Positions 27,344 through 36,384 of a stretch of 64,000 nucleotides of DNA are shown here, piece after piece. The DNA lies in contig DATGLT010000242.1 in assembly GCA_035294005.1 (NCBI GenBank), positions 23,155 to 87,154 of the forward strand, read 5' to 3'. The notes under the pieces are model-generated. The model did not search any database, was not told where the DNA came from, and saw only the letters and a list, made by a program, of their open reading frames with translations. The stretch comes from JANXQE01 sp035294005. GTDB taxonomy: Bacteria > Verrucomicrobiota > Verrucomicrobiia > Limisphaerales > UBA8199. The translations under genes and the position numbers were made by a program. The first letter of the stretch is position 1. Each line of letters opens with the position of its first letter.

Positions 27344-28106
27344 AGGGCAGCGGGAAGAAGCGAACACGAATCTGTCGAAGCGCTGGGCCCGTCCATTCCA
27401 TCACTCCCGCAAGCAGGTCAGCCGCCTGAGGTCGTTTCTCCTTCGAAGTCACCAGATTCGGAATCCTCAGCTGTAGAAGCCTCACTGGGTTTCGAACGTT
27501 TTCGAGGGCTTTTTTCGCCCTCCTGCCTGCGATGGTGTGCCCATAGTCGGCATCCAGCCGCTCAAGCAATTCAACACTTTTTTCGAGCTGATTCAAGCGA
27601 CCGTACAGTTTGGCCAGGTGCAAAGCCGCCCAGGCCCACTGGTCATCCGGTATTTTGTGCTTGAGCATCTCTTCGTACTCGAGGGCGGCGGCAAGATCAT
27701 TGTGGAGGTCATACCGATAGATCTCAGCGATCTTTCCCATGACGTGAAACTCGTAAGGATGGGCCTGGAGGTACTCGCGCAACAGCCGGATCGCTTCGAG
27801 CGGTTGTCCGGCAGCTCTTACTTTTTGGGCCTCCTCCAATTCAGGCACGGGTCCGGTAGGGGTTCCCGCTTCGGCCATCCAAGCCTCGGCGCGGCTTCGA
27901 ATAACCCCTCGAAGATCAAAACCACAAAGGATGGCAAGCACACCGATCGACACCACCAATAAGGTTAGGTACAAAACTGCGAGACCCGATGAGGCCCCGG
28001 CAACCTGGTGAACTACCCGGGTGTGTTCGCGCCAGTAACAGAACCCGACCGACGCAGCCACACCAACACAAGTGACATACGCTGCCGTTTTGCCGGATGC
28101 CTTCAT
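27309..28106 (-). CDS. Membrane-anchored TPR protein
   Basis: A 265-residue protein with two membrane segments (~7-22 and ~40-63) and a soluble domain of TPR-like helices (PLEAIRLLREYLQAHPYEFHVMGKIAEIY, WAWAALHLAKLYGRLNQLEKSVELLERL). The C-terminal ~50 residues overlap the beta-helix gene and look less structured. It is likely a scaffold; no partner is evident. Confidence 0.75.
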   Translation of the reverse strand: MKASGKTAAYVTCVGVAASVGFCYWREHTRVVHQVAGASSGLAVLYLTLLVVSIGVLAILCGFDLRGVIRSRAEAWMAEAGTPTGPVPELEEAQKVRAAGQPLEAIRLLREYLQAHPYEFHVMGKIAEIYRYDLHNDLAAALEYEEMLKHKIPDDQWAWAALHLAKLYGRLNQLEKSVELLERLDADYGHTIAGRRAKKALENVRNPVRLLQLRIPNLVTSKEKRPQAADLLAGVMEWTGPALRQIRVRFFPLPFIASSFAQKGF

Positions 28107-28157
28107 TCAGGATCGGACGTCCGAGCGGCGGAATTGGTTTCGCCCAAAACCATGCCC

Positions 28158-28442
28158 TCAGCCACGGTCCAAAAATGACAACCTGTCATCGGGCTCGCCC
28201 AGGCTTGATGTTCCCCCGTCATCATCGCACACGACCAAACCACGGCTTGAGCCGGTGTATTCCTCATATCCCGGAGAAAACTCCTCCAATTCCCCATCGC
28301 TGACGAAAACAACGGTCGCATAGGAGCCGTTATGGCGCACGCGGTCGCCGGCATGAACCTCTTCACCTGTTGAGTAATGTAATGGCTCGGGGTCCATAAG
28401 GAGTGATTTATGGCCCAGCGTAAGCAAATATCGGTCCGGCAT
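28158..28442 (-). CDS. Hypothetical acidic protein
   Basis: A 94-residue acidic protein. The core EVHAGDRVRHNGSYATVVFVSDGELEEF looks like a small beta-barrel with a GDRV turn, followed by SPGYEEY and a GLVVCDDDGG segment. I have an unverified memory of similar proteins in Planctomycetota and Verrucomicrobiota. A second in-frame ATG would remove 15 residues. Upstream TPR and downstream aroG genes give no hint of function. Confidence 0.6.
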   Translation of the reverse strand: MPDRYLLTLGHKSLLMDPEPLHYSTGEEVHAGDRVRHNGSYATVVFVSDGELEEFSPGYEEYTGSSRGLVVCDDDGGTSSLGEPDDRLSFLDRG

Positions 28443-28500
28443 TCAATCAGAATCAGCAAATAGACTTTCGCCAAGGGAACGGAGCTGTATACTTGACGGG

Positions 28501-29574
28501 ATGCTGCAAACTCAAAACCTGCGAGTCAAAGACGCTGTTCGGCTGATGACTCCCCGGGCTCTGAAAGCTGAACTGCCGGCCTTGGAAGGCAACAATCAGG
28601 CCGTGGTCAGCAGCAGGCACAGGGTCACCCGAATCCTTAGACGGTCCGATGCCCGCCTGCTGGTCGTCGTCGGGCCCTGTTCGATACACGACGTTTCGGG
28701 GGCTTTGGACTACGCGTCGCGATTGGTCTCCCTTCAGCGGGAATTCCGAGACCAAATGGAAATCGTCATGCGGGTTTACTTTGAAAAGCCCCGCACAACA
28801 ATTGGCTGGAAGGGCTTCATAAACGATCCGCATCTGGACGGCAGCTATGACATCGAGACGGGCCTCAAGCGAGCCCGGCGCCTTCTTTTGGAGCTAACGG
28901 GCATGGGCTTGCCAACTGCCACGGAGTTTCTCGACCCTATCATTCCCCAATACATTGATGACCTGGTGACCTGGGCGGCCATTGGCGCACGAACCACCGA
29001 ATCGCAAACGCATAGGGAAATGGCCAGCGGCTTATCCATGCCAGTCGGGTTTAAAAACGGCACCGACGGAAGCCTGCAGATTGCGCTCGACGCCATGATC
29101 TCAGCGCGGGCGCCTCACAGTTTCCTCGGCATCGACCAGGACGGCGTTACCAGCATCATACGGACTATCGGCAATCCGGTCGGTCATATCGTGTTGCGGG
29201 GAGGAAGGGCTCGCCCGAATTATGACGCCGCGAGCCTTCGGGACGCTGAGCAGCAATTGGAGAAAGCGGGATTACCGCCGGTGCTGATGGTGGATTGCAG
29301 CCATGCCAACTCCGGAAAGCAGCACGCGCGGCAGGAGGAGGTGTGGCGTAGCGTCATCGAGCAACGTGTCGAGGGCAATCAAGCGATCATTGGCACAATG
29401 CTCGAAAGCTACCTTCACGAGGGCAATCAGCCATTTCCCCGGCCTCTTAAGGAATTGGGCTACGGGATTTCCATCACAGACGCGTGCCTGGGATGGGAAG
29501 CAACCGAGCGAATGCTTCGGTGGGCCAACGAAAAACTCGCGGCCGGAAAGCCAGCGGCGTCCGTCATGGGTTAG
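28501..29574 (+). CDS. aroG: 3-deoxy-7-phosphoheptulonate synthase (class I DAHP synthase)
   Basis: A 357-residue TIM barrel catalysing the first step of aromatic amino acid synthesis from PEP and erythrose 4-phosphate. VVGPCSIHD, the KPRT motif in FEKPRTTIGWKGFINDP, ARTTESQTHREMASGLSMPVGFKNGTDG, RGGRARPNYD and DCSHANSGK are all present. This is the AroF/G/H type. The ATG follows a GTATACTTGACGGG segment 15 bases upstream. No other aro genes are near. Confidence 0.95.
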   Translation: MLQTQNLRVKDAVRLMTPRALKAELPALEGNNQAVVSSRHRVTRILRRSDARLLVVVGPCSIHDVSGALDYASRLVSLQREFRDQMEIVMRVYFEKPRTTIGWKGFINDPHLDGSYDIETGLKRARRLLLELTGMGLPTATEFLDPIIPQYIDDLVTWAAIGARTTESQTHREMASGLSMPVGFKNGTDGSLQIALDAMISARAPHSFLGIDQDGVTSIIRTIGNPVGHIVLRGGRARPNYDAASLRDAEQQLEKAGLPPVLMVDCSHANSGKQHARQEEVWRSVIEQRVEGNQAIIGTMLESYLHEGNQPFPRPLKELGYGISITDACLGWEATERMLRWANEKLAAGKPAASVMG

Positions 29575-29706
29575 GACGCGCTGGCAACCCTTTGCGCGGG
29601 CGCAACGTTCCGACCCAACCATCCTGGCTGCAATCCGGGATTGGCAATCGACTGCGCAAGGGGTAAAAAGCAACCAACAAGTATGGATGAGGCGGATGCC
29701 GATTGA

Positions 29707-30285
29707 ATGAATCTTCCGAATAAGCTGACTATTTCGCGGTTTATTCTGACGATTGCGTTCCTGGCCGTGCTGCCGATCGAACAAACGATCGCGCTGGTGT
29801 TATTCGTTGCAGGCGGCATCAGTGATTTTTTGGACGGATACATTGCCCGCCGGGACAAACTGATTACCAACTTCGGAATTCTGATGGATCCCCTTGCGGA
29901 TAAGATCATGGTCTGCTCGGCATTCATAGCATTCGTGGGGCTGGGACTTCTGCCTGCCTGGATGGTCGTCATCATTGTCGCCCGCGAACTCGCAATCACC
30001 GGGCTGCGACTACTTGCCGTCTCTAAAAATGTCGTTTTGGCCGCTGAAGGATACGGCAAACACAAGACCATCTCTCAGATTGTGGCCATCATTTCGATCC
30101 TGGTGGGACTGAGTTATCGGCACTGGGGCTCCTTTGGAACCGCTATTTTCGGATTCGAGGTTTTTGGGTCGCCATGGCTCACCTGGTTTACGCGGGTTTC
30201 AACTTGGGTTGCCGTGGCTCTGACCTTCATCTCGGGCTGGCTGTATCTGTGGCGCAACCGCGCGCTCTACCTGGACGACATGTGA
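29707..30285 (+). CDS. pgsA: CDP-diacylglycerol-glycerol-3-phosphate 3-phosphatidyltransferase
   Basis: A 192-residue membrane enzyme that makes phosphatidylglycerol phosphate. The CDP-alcohol phosphotransferase motif DFLDGYIARRDKL...GILMDPLAD is complete (D-x2-DG-x2-AR-x8-G-x3-D-x3-D). There are about five membrane segments. The stop overlaps the GTG start of pgpA (GTGA), so the synthase and the phosphatase that follows it in the pathway are coupled. Confidence 0.93.
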   Translation: MNLPNKLTISRFILTIAFLAVLPIEQTIALVLFVAGGISDFLDGYIARRDKLITNFGILMDPLADKIMVCSAFIAFVGLGLLPAWMVVIIVARELAITGLRLLAVSKNVVLAAEGYGKHKTISQIVAIISILVGLSYRHWGSFGTAIFGFEVFGSPWLTWFTRVSTWVAVALTFISGWLYLWRNRALYLDDM

Positions 30286-30779
30286 GACTCTGGATCGCCC
30301 AGGGCTTCGGCATCGGCCGGGTCCCATTTGCGCCCGGCACATTTGGCTCTATTCTCGGTTTGGGCTGGTTCGCCGTCCTCCTGCTCACAGGCAAGCTTTG
30401 GCTGTATTTCCTGGGGACCGCCGTTGGCCTCGGACTCTCCGTGTGGCTGTGCGGTTATGGGGAGGTTGTCCTCGGGCAAAAAGATCCCGGTTCAGTGGTG
30501 TTCGATGAAATCGCCGCAATTCCAATCTGTTTCCTCTCGTGGGTGAGCTTCTACTCATGGAAGACGGGCACTTTTCCGGCCATGCAAGTGTTCTTCAAAG
30601 CGCATTGGCTAAGCACAATCGGGGTGTTTGCCTGCTTCCGCCTTTTGGATGTCTGGAAACCCTGGCCAGTGAGGCAGAGCCAGGTTTTGCCTGGCGGCTG
30701 GGGCATTACCGTGGATGATTTTTTGGCCGGCATCTATGTTGCAGTGATCGTGCTGGTGATCGTGTCCTGGACGCTTTAG
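30282..30779 (+). CDS. pgpA: Phosphatidylglycerophosphatase A
   Basis: The GTG at 30282 gives 165 residues, the family size; frames open further upstream lie inside pgsA. The PgpA opening GFGIGRVPFAPGTFGS and the acidic motif VVFDEIAAIPI are clear, with four hydrophobic segments. It dephosphorylates PG phosphate to phosphatidylglycerol, directly after PgsA. It is 15 bases from the diacylglycerol kinase gene. Confidence 0.9.
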   Translation: MRLWIAQGFGIGRVPFAPGTFGSILGLGWFAVLLLTGKLWLYFLGTAVGLGLSVWLCGYGEVVLGQKDPGSVVFDEIAAIPICFLSWVSFYSWKTGTFPAMQVFFKAHWLSTIGVFACFRLLDVWKPWPVRQSQVLPGGWGITVDDFLAGIYVAVIVLVIVSWTL

Positions 30780-30794
30780 CAACCGGCACCCACC

Positions 30795-31685
30795 GTGAGA
30801 GCTTGTGTGATTTTCAATCCAGCCGCTAAAGGCGAGAAAGCGCGGCGCTTCAGGAAACACCTGGAAGAAGTTGGCAGGGGGGCGATCCTCAAGCTGACGA
30901 CCGGACCGGGTGATGCGCGCCGGCTTGGCTGTGAGGCTGTCCAGGAAGGGTTCGACACGGTCATCGCCGCGGGGGGTGATGGGACGGTTAACGAGGTTCT
31001 GAATGGCGTGGGTGACGCGCCGAAGGGATTTGAGACCGCCAGACTGGGGGTTTTGCCGTTGGGAACGGTAAATGTGTTTGCGCGGGAGTTGGGCATTCCT
31101 TTGAACCCGGTCCGGGCCTGGGCATGTATTCAGAAAGGCAAAGAGATTCACGTTGACCTTCCACAGGTTCATTATCACGCGCAGGGAAAGGAACAGCTTA
31201 AGTACTTCGCACAACTGGCCGGTGCCGGACTGGATGCCCGCGCTGTGGAACTGGTCGCGTGGGAACTGAAAAAGAGGGTCGGGCCCCTGGCATACGTGAT
31301 GGCAGGGTTGCAGGCCCTGATGGACTCACCCGCGCAAATCACGGCCACCGGGGGCTCACATAAATCGAGCGGGGGCCTGGTCCTGATCGGCAATGGCCGG
31401 CTTTATGGCGGGACTTTCCGAATCTTCCCCGCAGCAGACTTGCGGGATGGCATGTTGGATGTTTGCGTTTTCCCAAAGGTAAACTGGTTTACCCTGGCGC
31501 GATGTGGGCCGCAGTTGCTTTTGCGCGGCACTCTTCCATCGTCGGCGGTCGAGGTCTTCCAGGCATCCAGAATCGAATTAACCGCAAAGACCCGCACCCC
31601 AGCCGAGGTGGATGGCGAACTCCTTGGAGATCTACCCGCCACGTTCTCGCTTGCAAAATCAAAGCTCCGGGTGATCGCACCGTAA
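30795..31685 (+). CDS. Diacylglycerol/lipid kinase (YegS/DAGK family)
   Basis: A 296-residue protein with a GTG start. AAGGDGTVNEVLNGV is the nucleotide site, LPLGTVNVFARELGIP the second core motif, and IGNGRLYGGTFRIFPAADLRDGMLDV the C-terminal domain. It probably recycles diacylglycerol or phosphorylates a related lipid. It is the third gene of the pgsA-pgpA phospholipid group. Confidence 0.9.
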   Translation: MRACVIFNPAAKGEKARRFRKHLEEVGRGAILKLTTGPGDARRLGCEAVQEGFDTVIAAGGDGTVNEVLNGVGDAPKGFETARLGVLPLGTVNVFARELGIPLNPVRAWACIQKGKEIHVDLPQVHYHAQGKEQLKYFAQLAGAGLDARAVELVAWELKKRVGPLAYVMAGLQALMDSPAQITATGGSHKSSGGLVLIGNGRLYGGTFRIFPAADLRDGMLDVCVFPKVNWFTLARCGPQLLLRGTLPSSAVEVFQASRIELTAKTRTPAEVDGELLGDLPATFSLAKSKLRVIAP

Positions 31686-31723
31686 ACAAGACCACCGCCG
31701 CCCATAACGATTGCTTTAGCCAG

Positions 31724-31741
31724 TTGCGCAATAGAGCGCAA
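31724..31741. promoter_or_regulatory. Short inverted repeat upstream of aldo/keto reductase
   Basis: TTGCGC and GCGCAA flank a six-base spacer and end 42 bases before the reductase ATG. It could be an operator or a small hairpin in the leader. No promoter boxes are convincing. Confidence 0.25.
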
Positions 31742-31783
31742 TGCGTCACATTTCCTCTACTTCATTTAAACCAGCAACGAACT

Positions 31784-32821
31784 ATGAAACGACGCTCATT
31801 CCTGAAAACGGTTGGCAGCGCTGCCGGCGCGGCGGCGTTGGGAGTCCCCAGAGTATTTGGAGCAGAATCGACTAAGAATGGGAGTGCCCCCCTCCCTCGA
31901 AGGATTCTCGGGCGAACTGGTGCCAGTCTCTCAATCGTCGGGTTTCCAGGGCTATCACTTACGAAATGCGGACAGCAGGAGGGTACTGAGGCGCTGCATC
32001 GCGCTTTCGACCGCGGAGTGAACTATTTTGACGTCGCTCCCAATTATGGAAATGGCGATGCAGAGATAAAAATGGGTGTAGGATTGCAGGGGTTGGACCG
32101 GAGCAAGTATTTCCTGGCGTGCAAAACGCACAAGCGAGACCAGGCAAGCGCCCAGATGGAATTAGACCGGTCGCTGTACCGCCTCAAGACCGATCACTTT
32201 GACTTGTACCAACTCCATCACCTCGTTACGCCGGCGGAGGTAAAGCAAGCACTTGGGCCAGGAGGCGCCATGGATGCGATTCTCAAGGCGAAAGACCAGG
32301 GTAAGATCAAGCACATCGGCTTTTCAGCTCATACAACCAAGGGGGCGCTCGAGGCAATGAGGACGTTTCAGTTCGATTCGATCATGTTTCCCATTAATTT
32401 TGTCGAATTCTACACGCGCGGCTTCGGCAAAGAAGTTATGGCACTAGCGAATGAACAGGGAGCGGGGCTGATCTCGATTAAGCCAATTTCTTGGGGCACA
32501 TGGCCGAAGGAAGGCAAGAAAAACCGTGAATGGTGGTACCGTTCCGTGGAGGAACCAAAACAAATCGATCTCGCAGTGCGTTTCGCGCTGTCCCATAAAG
32601 GCGTAACGGCGGCCATCCCAACCTCGTTCATCGATCTCTTTGAAAAAACGGTCGAGGCGGCAGCCTCTTTCCGGCCCCTGGATGATCAAGGTGCCGAGGA
32701 ACTCAAACAAATGGCCGCCAACAGGGAATCAATTTTCCTGAATGAGGAAAAGCAGGTTGCAATGAACCATCCTCATTCAAACCCGGAATACTCATCCGGA
32801 CGAAACTTAATGGCGGGATAA
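31784..32821 (+). CDS. Tat-exported aldo/keto reductase
   Basis: The ATG at 31784 gives 345 residues starting with a twin-arginine signal (KRRSFLKTVGSAAGAAALG). The AKR barrel follows: GVNYFDVAPNYG carries the catalytic Asp and Tyr, FLACKTH the Lys, and LYQLHHL the His. Export by Tat implies a cofactor is bound before transport. The C-terminus lacks the four-cysteine ferredoxin tail seen in some relatives. The frame is open further upstream but would run through the kinase gene. Substrate unknown. Confidence 0.88.
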   Translation: MKRRSFLKTVGSAAGAAALGVPRVFGAESTKNGSAPLPRRILGRTGASLSIVGFPGLSLTKCGQQEGTEALHRAFDRGVNYFDVAPNYGNGDAEIKMGVGLQGLDRSKYFLACKTHKRDQASAQMELDRSLYRLKTDHFDLYQLHHLVTPAEVKQALGPGGAMDAILKAKDQGKIKHIGFSAHTTKGALEAMRTFQFDSIMFPINFVEFYTRGFGKEVMALANEQGAGLISIKPISWGTWPKEGKKNREWWYRSVEEPKQIDLAVRFALSHKGVTAAIPTSFIDLFEKTVEAAASFRPLDDQGAEELKQMAANRESIFLNEEKQVAMNHPHSNPEYSSGRNLMAG

Positions 32822-32829
32822 TGTCCCGC
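32813..32829 (+). terminator. Hairpin over the reductase stop codon
   Basis: GCGGGA and TCCCGC form a perfect 6-bp stem with a five-base loop that contains part of the stop codon, followed by TTTGGG. The stem is short and the T run is only three, so it may be a weak terminator or an RNA stability element. Confidence 0.35.
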
Positions 32830-32929
32830 TTTGGGCCGGGCAATCGAAAGCGATGCAACCGACCAAACCATACTCGGACCCTGTGGCCATTTTTTATGGA
32901 ACCTCAGTGTCGCCGGCATCAAAGAACCA

Positions 32930-34123
32930 ATGACCCTATCTGAAAATCAGCTGTTTGAGAGATCCATTGAGTTTGCATCTTCGATATTCATTACGGCCGC
33001 AGCCCTCGTTTCAAGCGTGTCGTTCGGCGCTGAGCCAGCCGCGTCTTCCACCACGTACCGAGTCTACTTTGGCACTTACACCGGCCAAAAAAGCAAAGGC
33101 ATTTACGTCGCGGAGTTTGACTCTTCCAGCGGAGCGCTTAGTGTGCCCGAACTCGCGGCTGAAACTCAAAATCCAACTTTCCTCGCCGTCGATCCGGAAG
33201 CCAATAACTTATATGCAGTCAATGAAGTCGCGGGTTTTGGCGACGGGAAATCCGGCGGCGTAAGCTGCTTTCACTTGGATCAAAGCACCGGAAAGCTGGC
33301 CTTCGTCAACGAGGAGCGTTCCGGCGGCGCCGGACCCTGCCACCTTGCAGTAGATCCGAAGAGCCGGTGCGTTCTGGTCGCAAACTACGGCAGCGGGAGT
33401 GTGGCCGTTCTGCCAATCGAACCTGGTGGCCGGCTCCGGCCCCCATGCACTTCGATTCAACACCACGGCTCTAGCGTCAATCCTCACCGGCAAGAAGGGC
33501 CACATGCCCACTTTATCACGTGGGATCCCGCCAACCGATTTGTCCTGACGTGCGATTTGGGTCTGGATAAAGTCCTTTTCTACAGGCTCACACCAGATCT
33601 TTCCTTGATGCCCGATGACCCGCCCGCATTTGCTTCACGACCTGGCTCTGGCCCAAGGCACGTCGCATTTCACCCGAACGGAAGGTTCGCCTTCATCATC
33701 AATGAAATGGCCTCCACGGTGACCGCTTGCGAGTACCAGTCGGAGAAAGGAGAATTCAAAGAAATTCAGACCATCAGCACACTCCCTGAACAATTCAAGG
33801 GCGAGAACACTTGTGCCGAGATAACGGTGCATCCCTCCGGCCGCTGGGTCTATGGTTCGAACCGGGGCGCAGACAACATCGCGGTGTTCGAATGCGACTC
33901 AATTTCAGGCCGACTGCGAACCGTCCAGCACCAGGGCACAAATGGCAAAACGCCGCGACATTTCACGTTGGATCCCACCTCAAAGTGGCTGTTGGCGGAA
34001 AATCAGGACTCCAACAACGTCGTCGTGTTTCGAGTAGATCCCGAAACGGGAAGGCTAGCCGCCACGGGGCGAGCGATCGAACTTGGGAGTCCGGTTTGCG
34101 CAGTGTTTGTTAAAAAGCGTTAG
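32930..34123 (+). CDS. Secreted lactonase-family (6-phosphogluconolactonase-like) beta-propeller
   Basis: The ATG at 32930 gives 397 residues with a hydrophobic export segment (SIFITAAALVSSVSFGAEP). The rest matches the seven-bladed lactonase propeller (PF10282-like): YFGTYTGQKSKGIYVAEFD, NPTFLAVDPEANNLYAVNE, GPRHVAFHPNGRFAFIINE and GKTPRHFTLDPTSKWLLAENQ. Cytosolic relatives hydrolyse 6-phosphogluconolactone; the exported form probably acts on another lactone or is a sugar-binding propeller. It overlaps the stop of the convergent AsmA-like gene by four bases. Confidence 0.85.
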   Translation: MTLSENQLFERSIEFASSIFITAAALVSSVSFGAEPAASSTTYRVYFGTYTGQKSKGIYVAEFDSSSGALSVPELAAETQNPTFLAVDPEANNLYAVNEVAGFGDGKSGGVSCFHLDQSTGKLAFVNEERSGGAGPCHLAVDPKSRCVLVANYGSGSVAVLPIEPGGRLRPPCTSIQHHGSSVNPHRQEGPHAHFITWDPANRFVLTCDLGLDKVLFYRLTPDLSLMPDDPPAFASRPGSGPRHVAFHPNGRFAFIINEMASTVTACEYQSEKGEFKEIQTISTLPEQFKGENTCAEITVHPSGRWVYGSNRGADNIAVFECDSISGRLRTVQHQGTNGKTPRHFTLDPTSKWLLAENQDSNNVVVFRVDPETGRLAATGRAIELGSPVCAVFVKKR

Positions 34124-34884
34124 TTCTTTTTAAGCAAACCGCCCAGTCCCTTCGTCACCTTTCCCGCGGCATCGGCAGCAGTATTGCCAAGGTCTTTGGT
34201 CAACCCCGTAGCGTTCTTTCCCAGATCCGCTATTGCGCCGGCGGCGACCTGCGCCGCCTGCTTTTCGATTTGGTTCAGGACGACCTTTGTCAATTCGGCC
34301 ACAGTTATACCATCAGGCCCCTGGCCAAGACCCGTAAGGTGAATCTCCGGCAGTGCTACGGTGGCGGACTGGCCACCAAGCGCCGTGACGCTCACATGAA
34401 TCTTTCCACCCGAAATGAGGAAGTCGTCAACCTGCAGCTTCCGGCTGGCGTTATTCTCTTGTTTGGAACCGGAACTCGAGGAGCCACTAAACGATTCTAC
34501 ATTTGCAAGGATCTTGCTCAGGTTGTTCCCCTTAAAATCCGTCTCAAATGTGATCTCTGGCGCTTGAACGTTTATCGAACGAATAATGACCTTGCTGGAG
34601 AATACAGAACCGGGCGCGATGGCAAGGCTGGCAGTTCCGACCTGTATCGCTGAAGGGCTTTTGAATCCGCTGGGGTTGCCCACGAATAGGCCTTTGAGTT
34701 TTCCGGAGCCCGACAGAAGGGAGAGGCTGGCAGAATCCAGTTTAACTTCCACTTTGGTCAGCAGAGGGCCAACTGTGTCAACACCTCGTTTCACCAGGTT
34801 GTCCATAAACAACGCGATGCAAACAGCCGCGAGAATCAACAGCGCCAAAGCTGCGATTGTTAACCGGACGAGGAGCTTTTTCAT
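34120..34884 (-). CDS. AsmA-like membrane-anchored protein
   Basis: A 254-residue protein with one N-terminal membrane helix (LLVRLTIAALALLILAAVCIALFM). The periplasmic part has NPSGFKSPSAIQVGTASLAIAPGSVFSSKVIIRSINVQAPEI-type strands typical of AsmA/DUF748-like proteins involved in outer-membrane lipid transport or assembly. A serine-rich linker (SGSSSSGSK) lies near residue 133. The C-terminal ~60 residues form an alanine/glycine-rich amphipathic helix. Assignment to the superfamily is by pattern only. Confidence 0.65.
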   Translation of the reverse strand: MKKLLVRLTIAALALLILAAVCIALFMDNLVKRGVDTVGPLLTKVEVKLDSASLSLLSGSGKLKGLFVGNPSGFKSPSAIQVGTASLAIAPGSVFSSKVIIRSINVQAPEITFETDFKGNNLSKILANVESFSGSSSSGSKQENNASRKLQVDDFLISGGKIHVSVTALGGQSATVALPEIHLTGLGQGPDGITVAELTKVVLNQIEKQAAQVAAGAIADLGKNATGLTKDLGNTAADAAGKVTKGLGGLLKKN

Positions 34885-34935
34885 AGTTTTGTCGCGAACG
34901 GGTTGCTCTTTAAGTGCACTGATTTTCCATGGGAG

Positions 34936-35343
34936 TCAACTTGAGAGAATCTCCTTTACAACTTCAATAAGGTCGCTGGCCTGATACGGTTTGGCTAAAA
35001 ATCGGTCTGGTCTGACAATGGCGCCGTCGAAAATGTCGCTTCCCACTGTCCCGCTGATCAACAGGATTCGCTGAGCGGGCTCGATTTGACGGCATCGTTC
35101 TATCAATTCCATGCCATTAATCGGTGGCATGGCATAGTCGGTAATGACGAGGTCCGGACGCGGCTGCGCTCGTTCAAATGAGTCCAGGGCCGCCAGGGGA
35201 TCACGGAATACACAGACGCCGTAGCCGGCGGACTCAAGGATGACGCTCGCCAGGTCCAAAAGCATCGGTTCATCGTCCACCACATAAACCAACGGTGGGA
35301 CGACGGTGTCGGGTTGGGCGCGGGTGGGGTGGGGGTTGGGCAT
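34936..35343 (-). CDS. Single-domain response regulator (CheY-like)
   Basis: A 135-residue receiver domain with no output domain. The acidic pocket is in VYVVDDEPM, the phosphorylated aspartate in VITDYAMPP, the switch residue in LLISGT and the lysine in FLAKPY. The N-terminus is proline-rich (PNPHPTRAQPD). No histidine kinase is adjacent. It is divergent from the Sel1 gene, with 186 bases between the start codons. Confidence 0.9.
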   Translation of the reverse strand: MPNPHPTRAQPDTVVPPLVYVVDDEPMLLDLASVILESAGYGVCVFRDPLAALDSFERAQPRPDLVITDYAMPPINGMELIERCRQIEPAQRILLISGTVGSDIFDGAIVRPDRFLAKPYQASDLIEVVKEILSS

Positions 35344-35529
35344 GGAAGAACAGACTTTGCTTCAATAAACACTCAGAGAGGCGGAGTCGCAAGTTGGCAG
35401 TGCGTTGTTGGCGCGCCTCGATTTCAAGTGCAACGGGCGATTCCACCTTGAAATTGGGGGGTTCGCCCGTATTCTTGGTTTAGAACTCGAGACAGGGCCA
35501 ATTCGTTGGCCGGGGCACGTTGAAGTAAG

Positions 35530-36267
35530 ATGCTCATGTTCCAGAAGATGCAAACAAATCGCCGAGCGTGGCAAAGTTTTGACGAGATGCGGACTGCCGC
35601 AGAGGAAGGAGACGCGGCGGCTCAATGTTATCTGGGAATCTGCTACCAAACGGGACAGGGAGTGCAGCAGGATTATCAAGAGGCGGTGAAATGGTTTCGG
35701 CGAGCGGCTGACCAGGACGATTCTTCAGCGCAATGTTATCTCGGGTTCTGTTATCAAACGGGGACTGGCGTGCCGCAGGAATTTGGTCAGGCTGCGAAAT
35801 GGTTTCGAGAAGCGGCAGAGTTGGGGGATCCAGCAGCGCAGTTCAACCTTGGGGTTCTTTATGAGACCGGCCAGGGTGTCGCTCAAAACTACACCGAAGC
35901 GGTAAAATGGTATCACGCCGCGGCCGAGCAGGGTGAACCGCAGGCCCAATTCAATTTGGGAGTCTTTTACGAGACGGGGCAAGTGGTGCCGCAAAATTTC
36001 GAGGAAGCCGCCCGGTGGTATCGGCTGGCCGCAGAACAGGAGTGCGCCCCGGCCCAATGCAATCTGGGACTTTGTTACGAGACCGGCCGCGGGGTGGAAA
36101 AAAACGTCCGGGAAGCGGTTCGGTGGTTTTGCCGGGCGGCGCGGGCGGGCGACAAGACGGCGCAGCACAACCTCGGGGTGTACTACGCCACGCTGGAGGC
36201 GGCAGAAAAAGCAACAGCGCAAACGGATGCCGAAGAAGGGGCCGCGGCGACACCCGTCGAATCGTAG
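35530..36267 (+). CDS. Sel1-like repeat protein
   Basis: A 245-residue protein made of five to six 36-residue Sel1 repeats with the pattern AAQCYLGICYQTGQGVxQDYxEAVKWFRRAA, followed by an alanine/glutamate-rich tail. Cysteines recur at the same place in three repeats (AQCYLG, AQCNLG). No signal peptide, so probably a cytosolic scaffold. The start could be at residue 1 or 3. It lies 117 bases before purH. Confidence 0.88.
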   Translation: MLMFQKMQTNRRAWQSFDEMRTAAEEGDAAAQCYLGICYQTGQGVQQDYQEAVKWFRRAADQDDSSAQCYLGFCYQTGTGVPQEFGQAAKWFREAAELGDPAAQFNLGVLYETGQGVAQNYTEAVKWYHAAAEQGEPQAQFNLGVFYETGQVVPQNFEEAARWYRLAAEQECAPAQCNLGLCYETGRGVEKNVREAVRWFCRAARAGDKTAQHNLGVYYATLEAAEKATAQTDAEEGAAATPVES

Positions 36268-36384
36268 CCGTTTAGGTTCGGGCGGCGCCGCTCTTTCTCT
36301 TTCAAGTGGGTTCACTTCGGTTCGTTGGGAACCCGATTTGCCCATTGACTCGGGGAGAGTGTTTGGTGAACGTAGCGCTCCATT

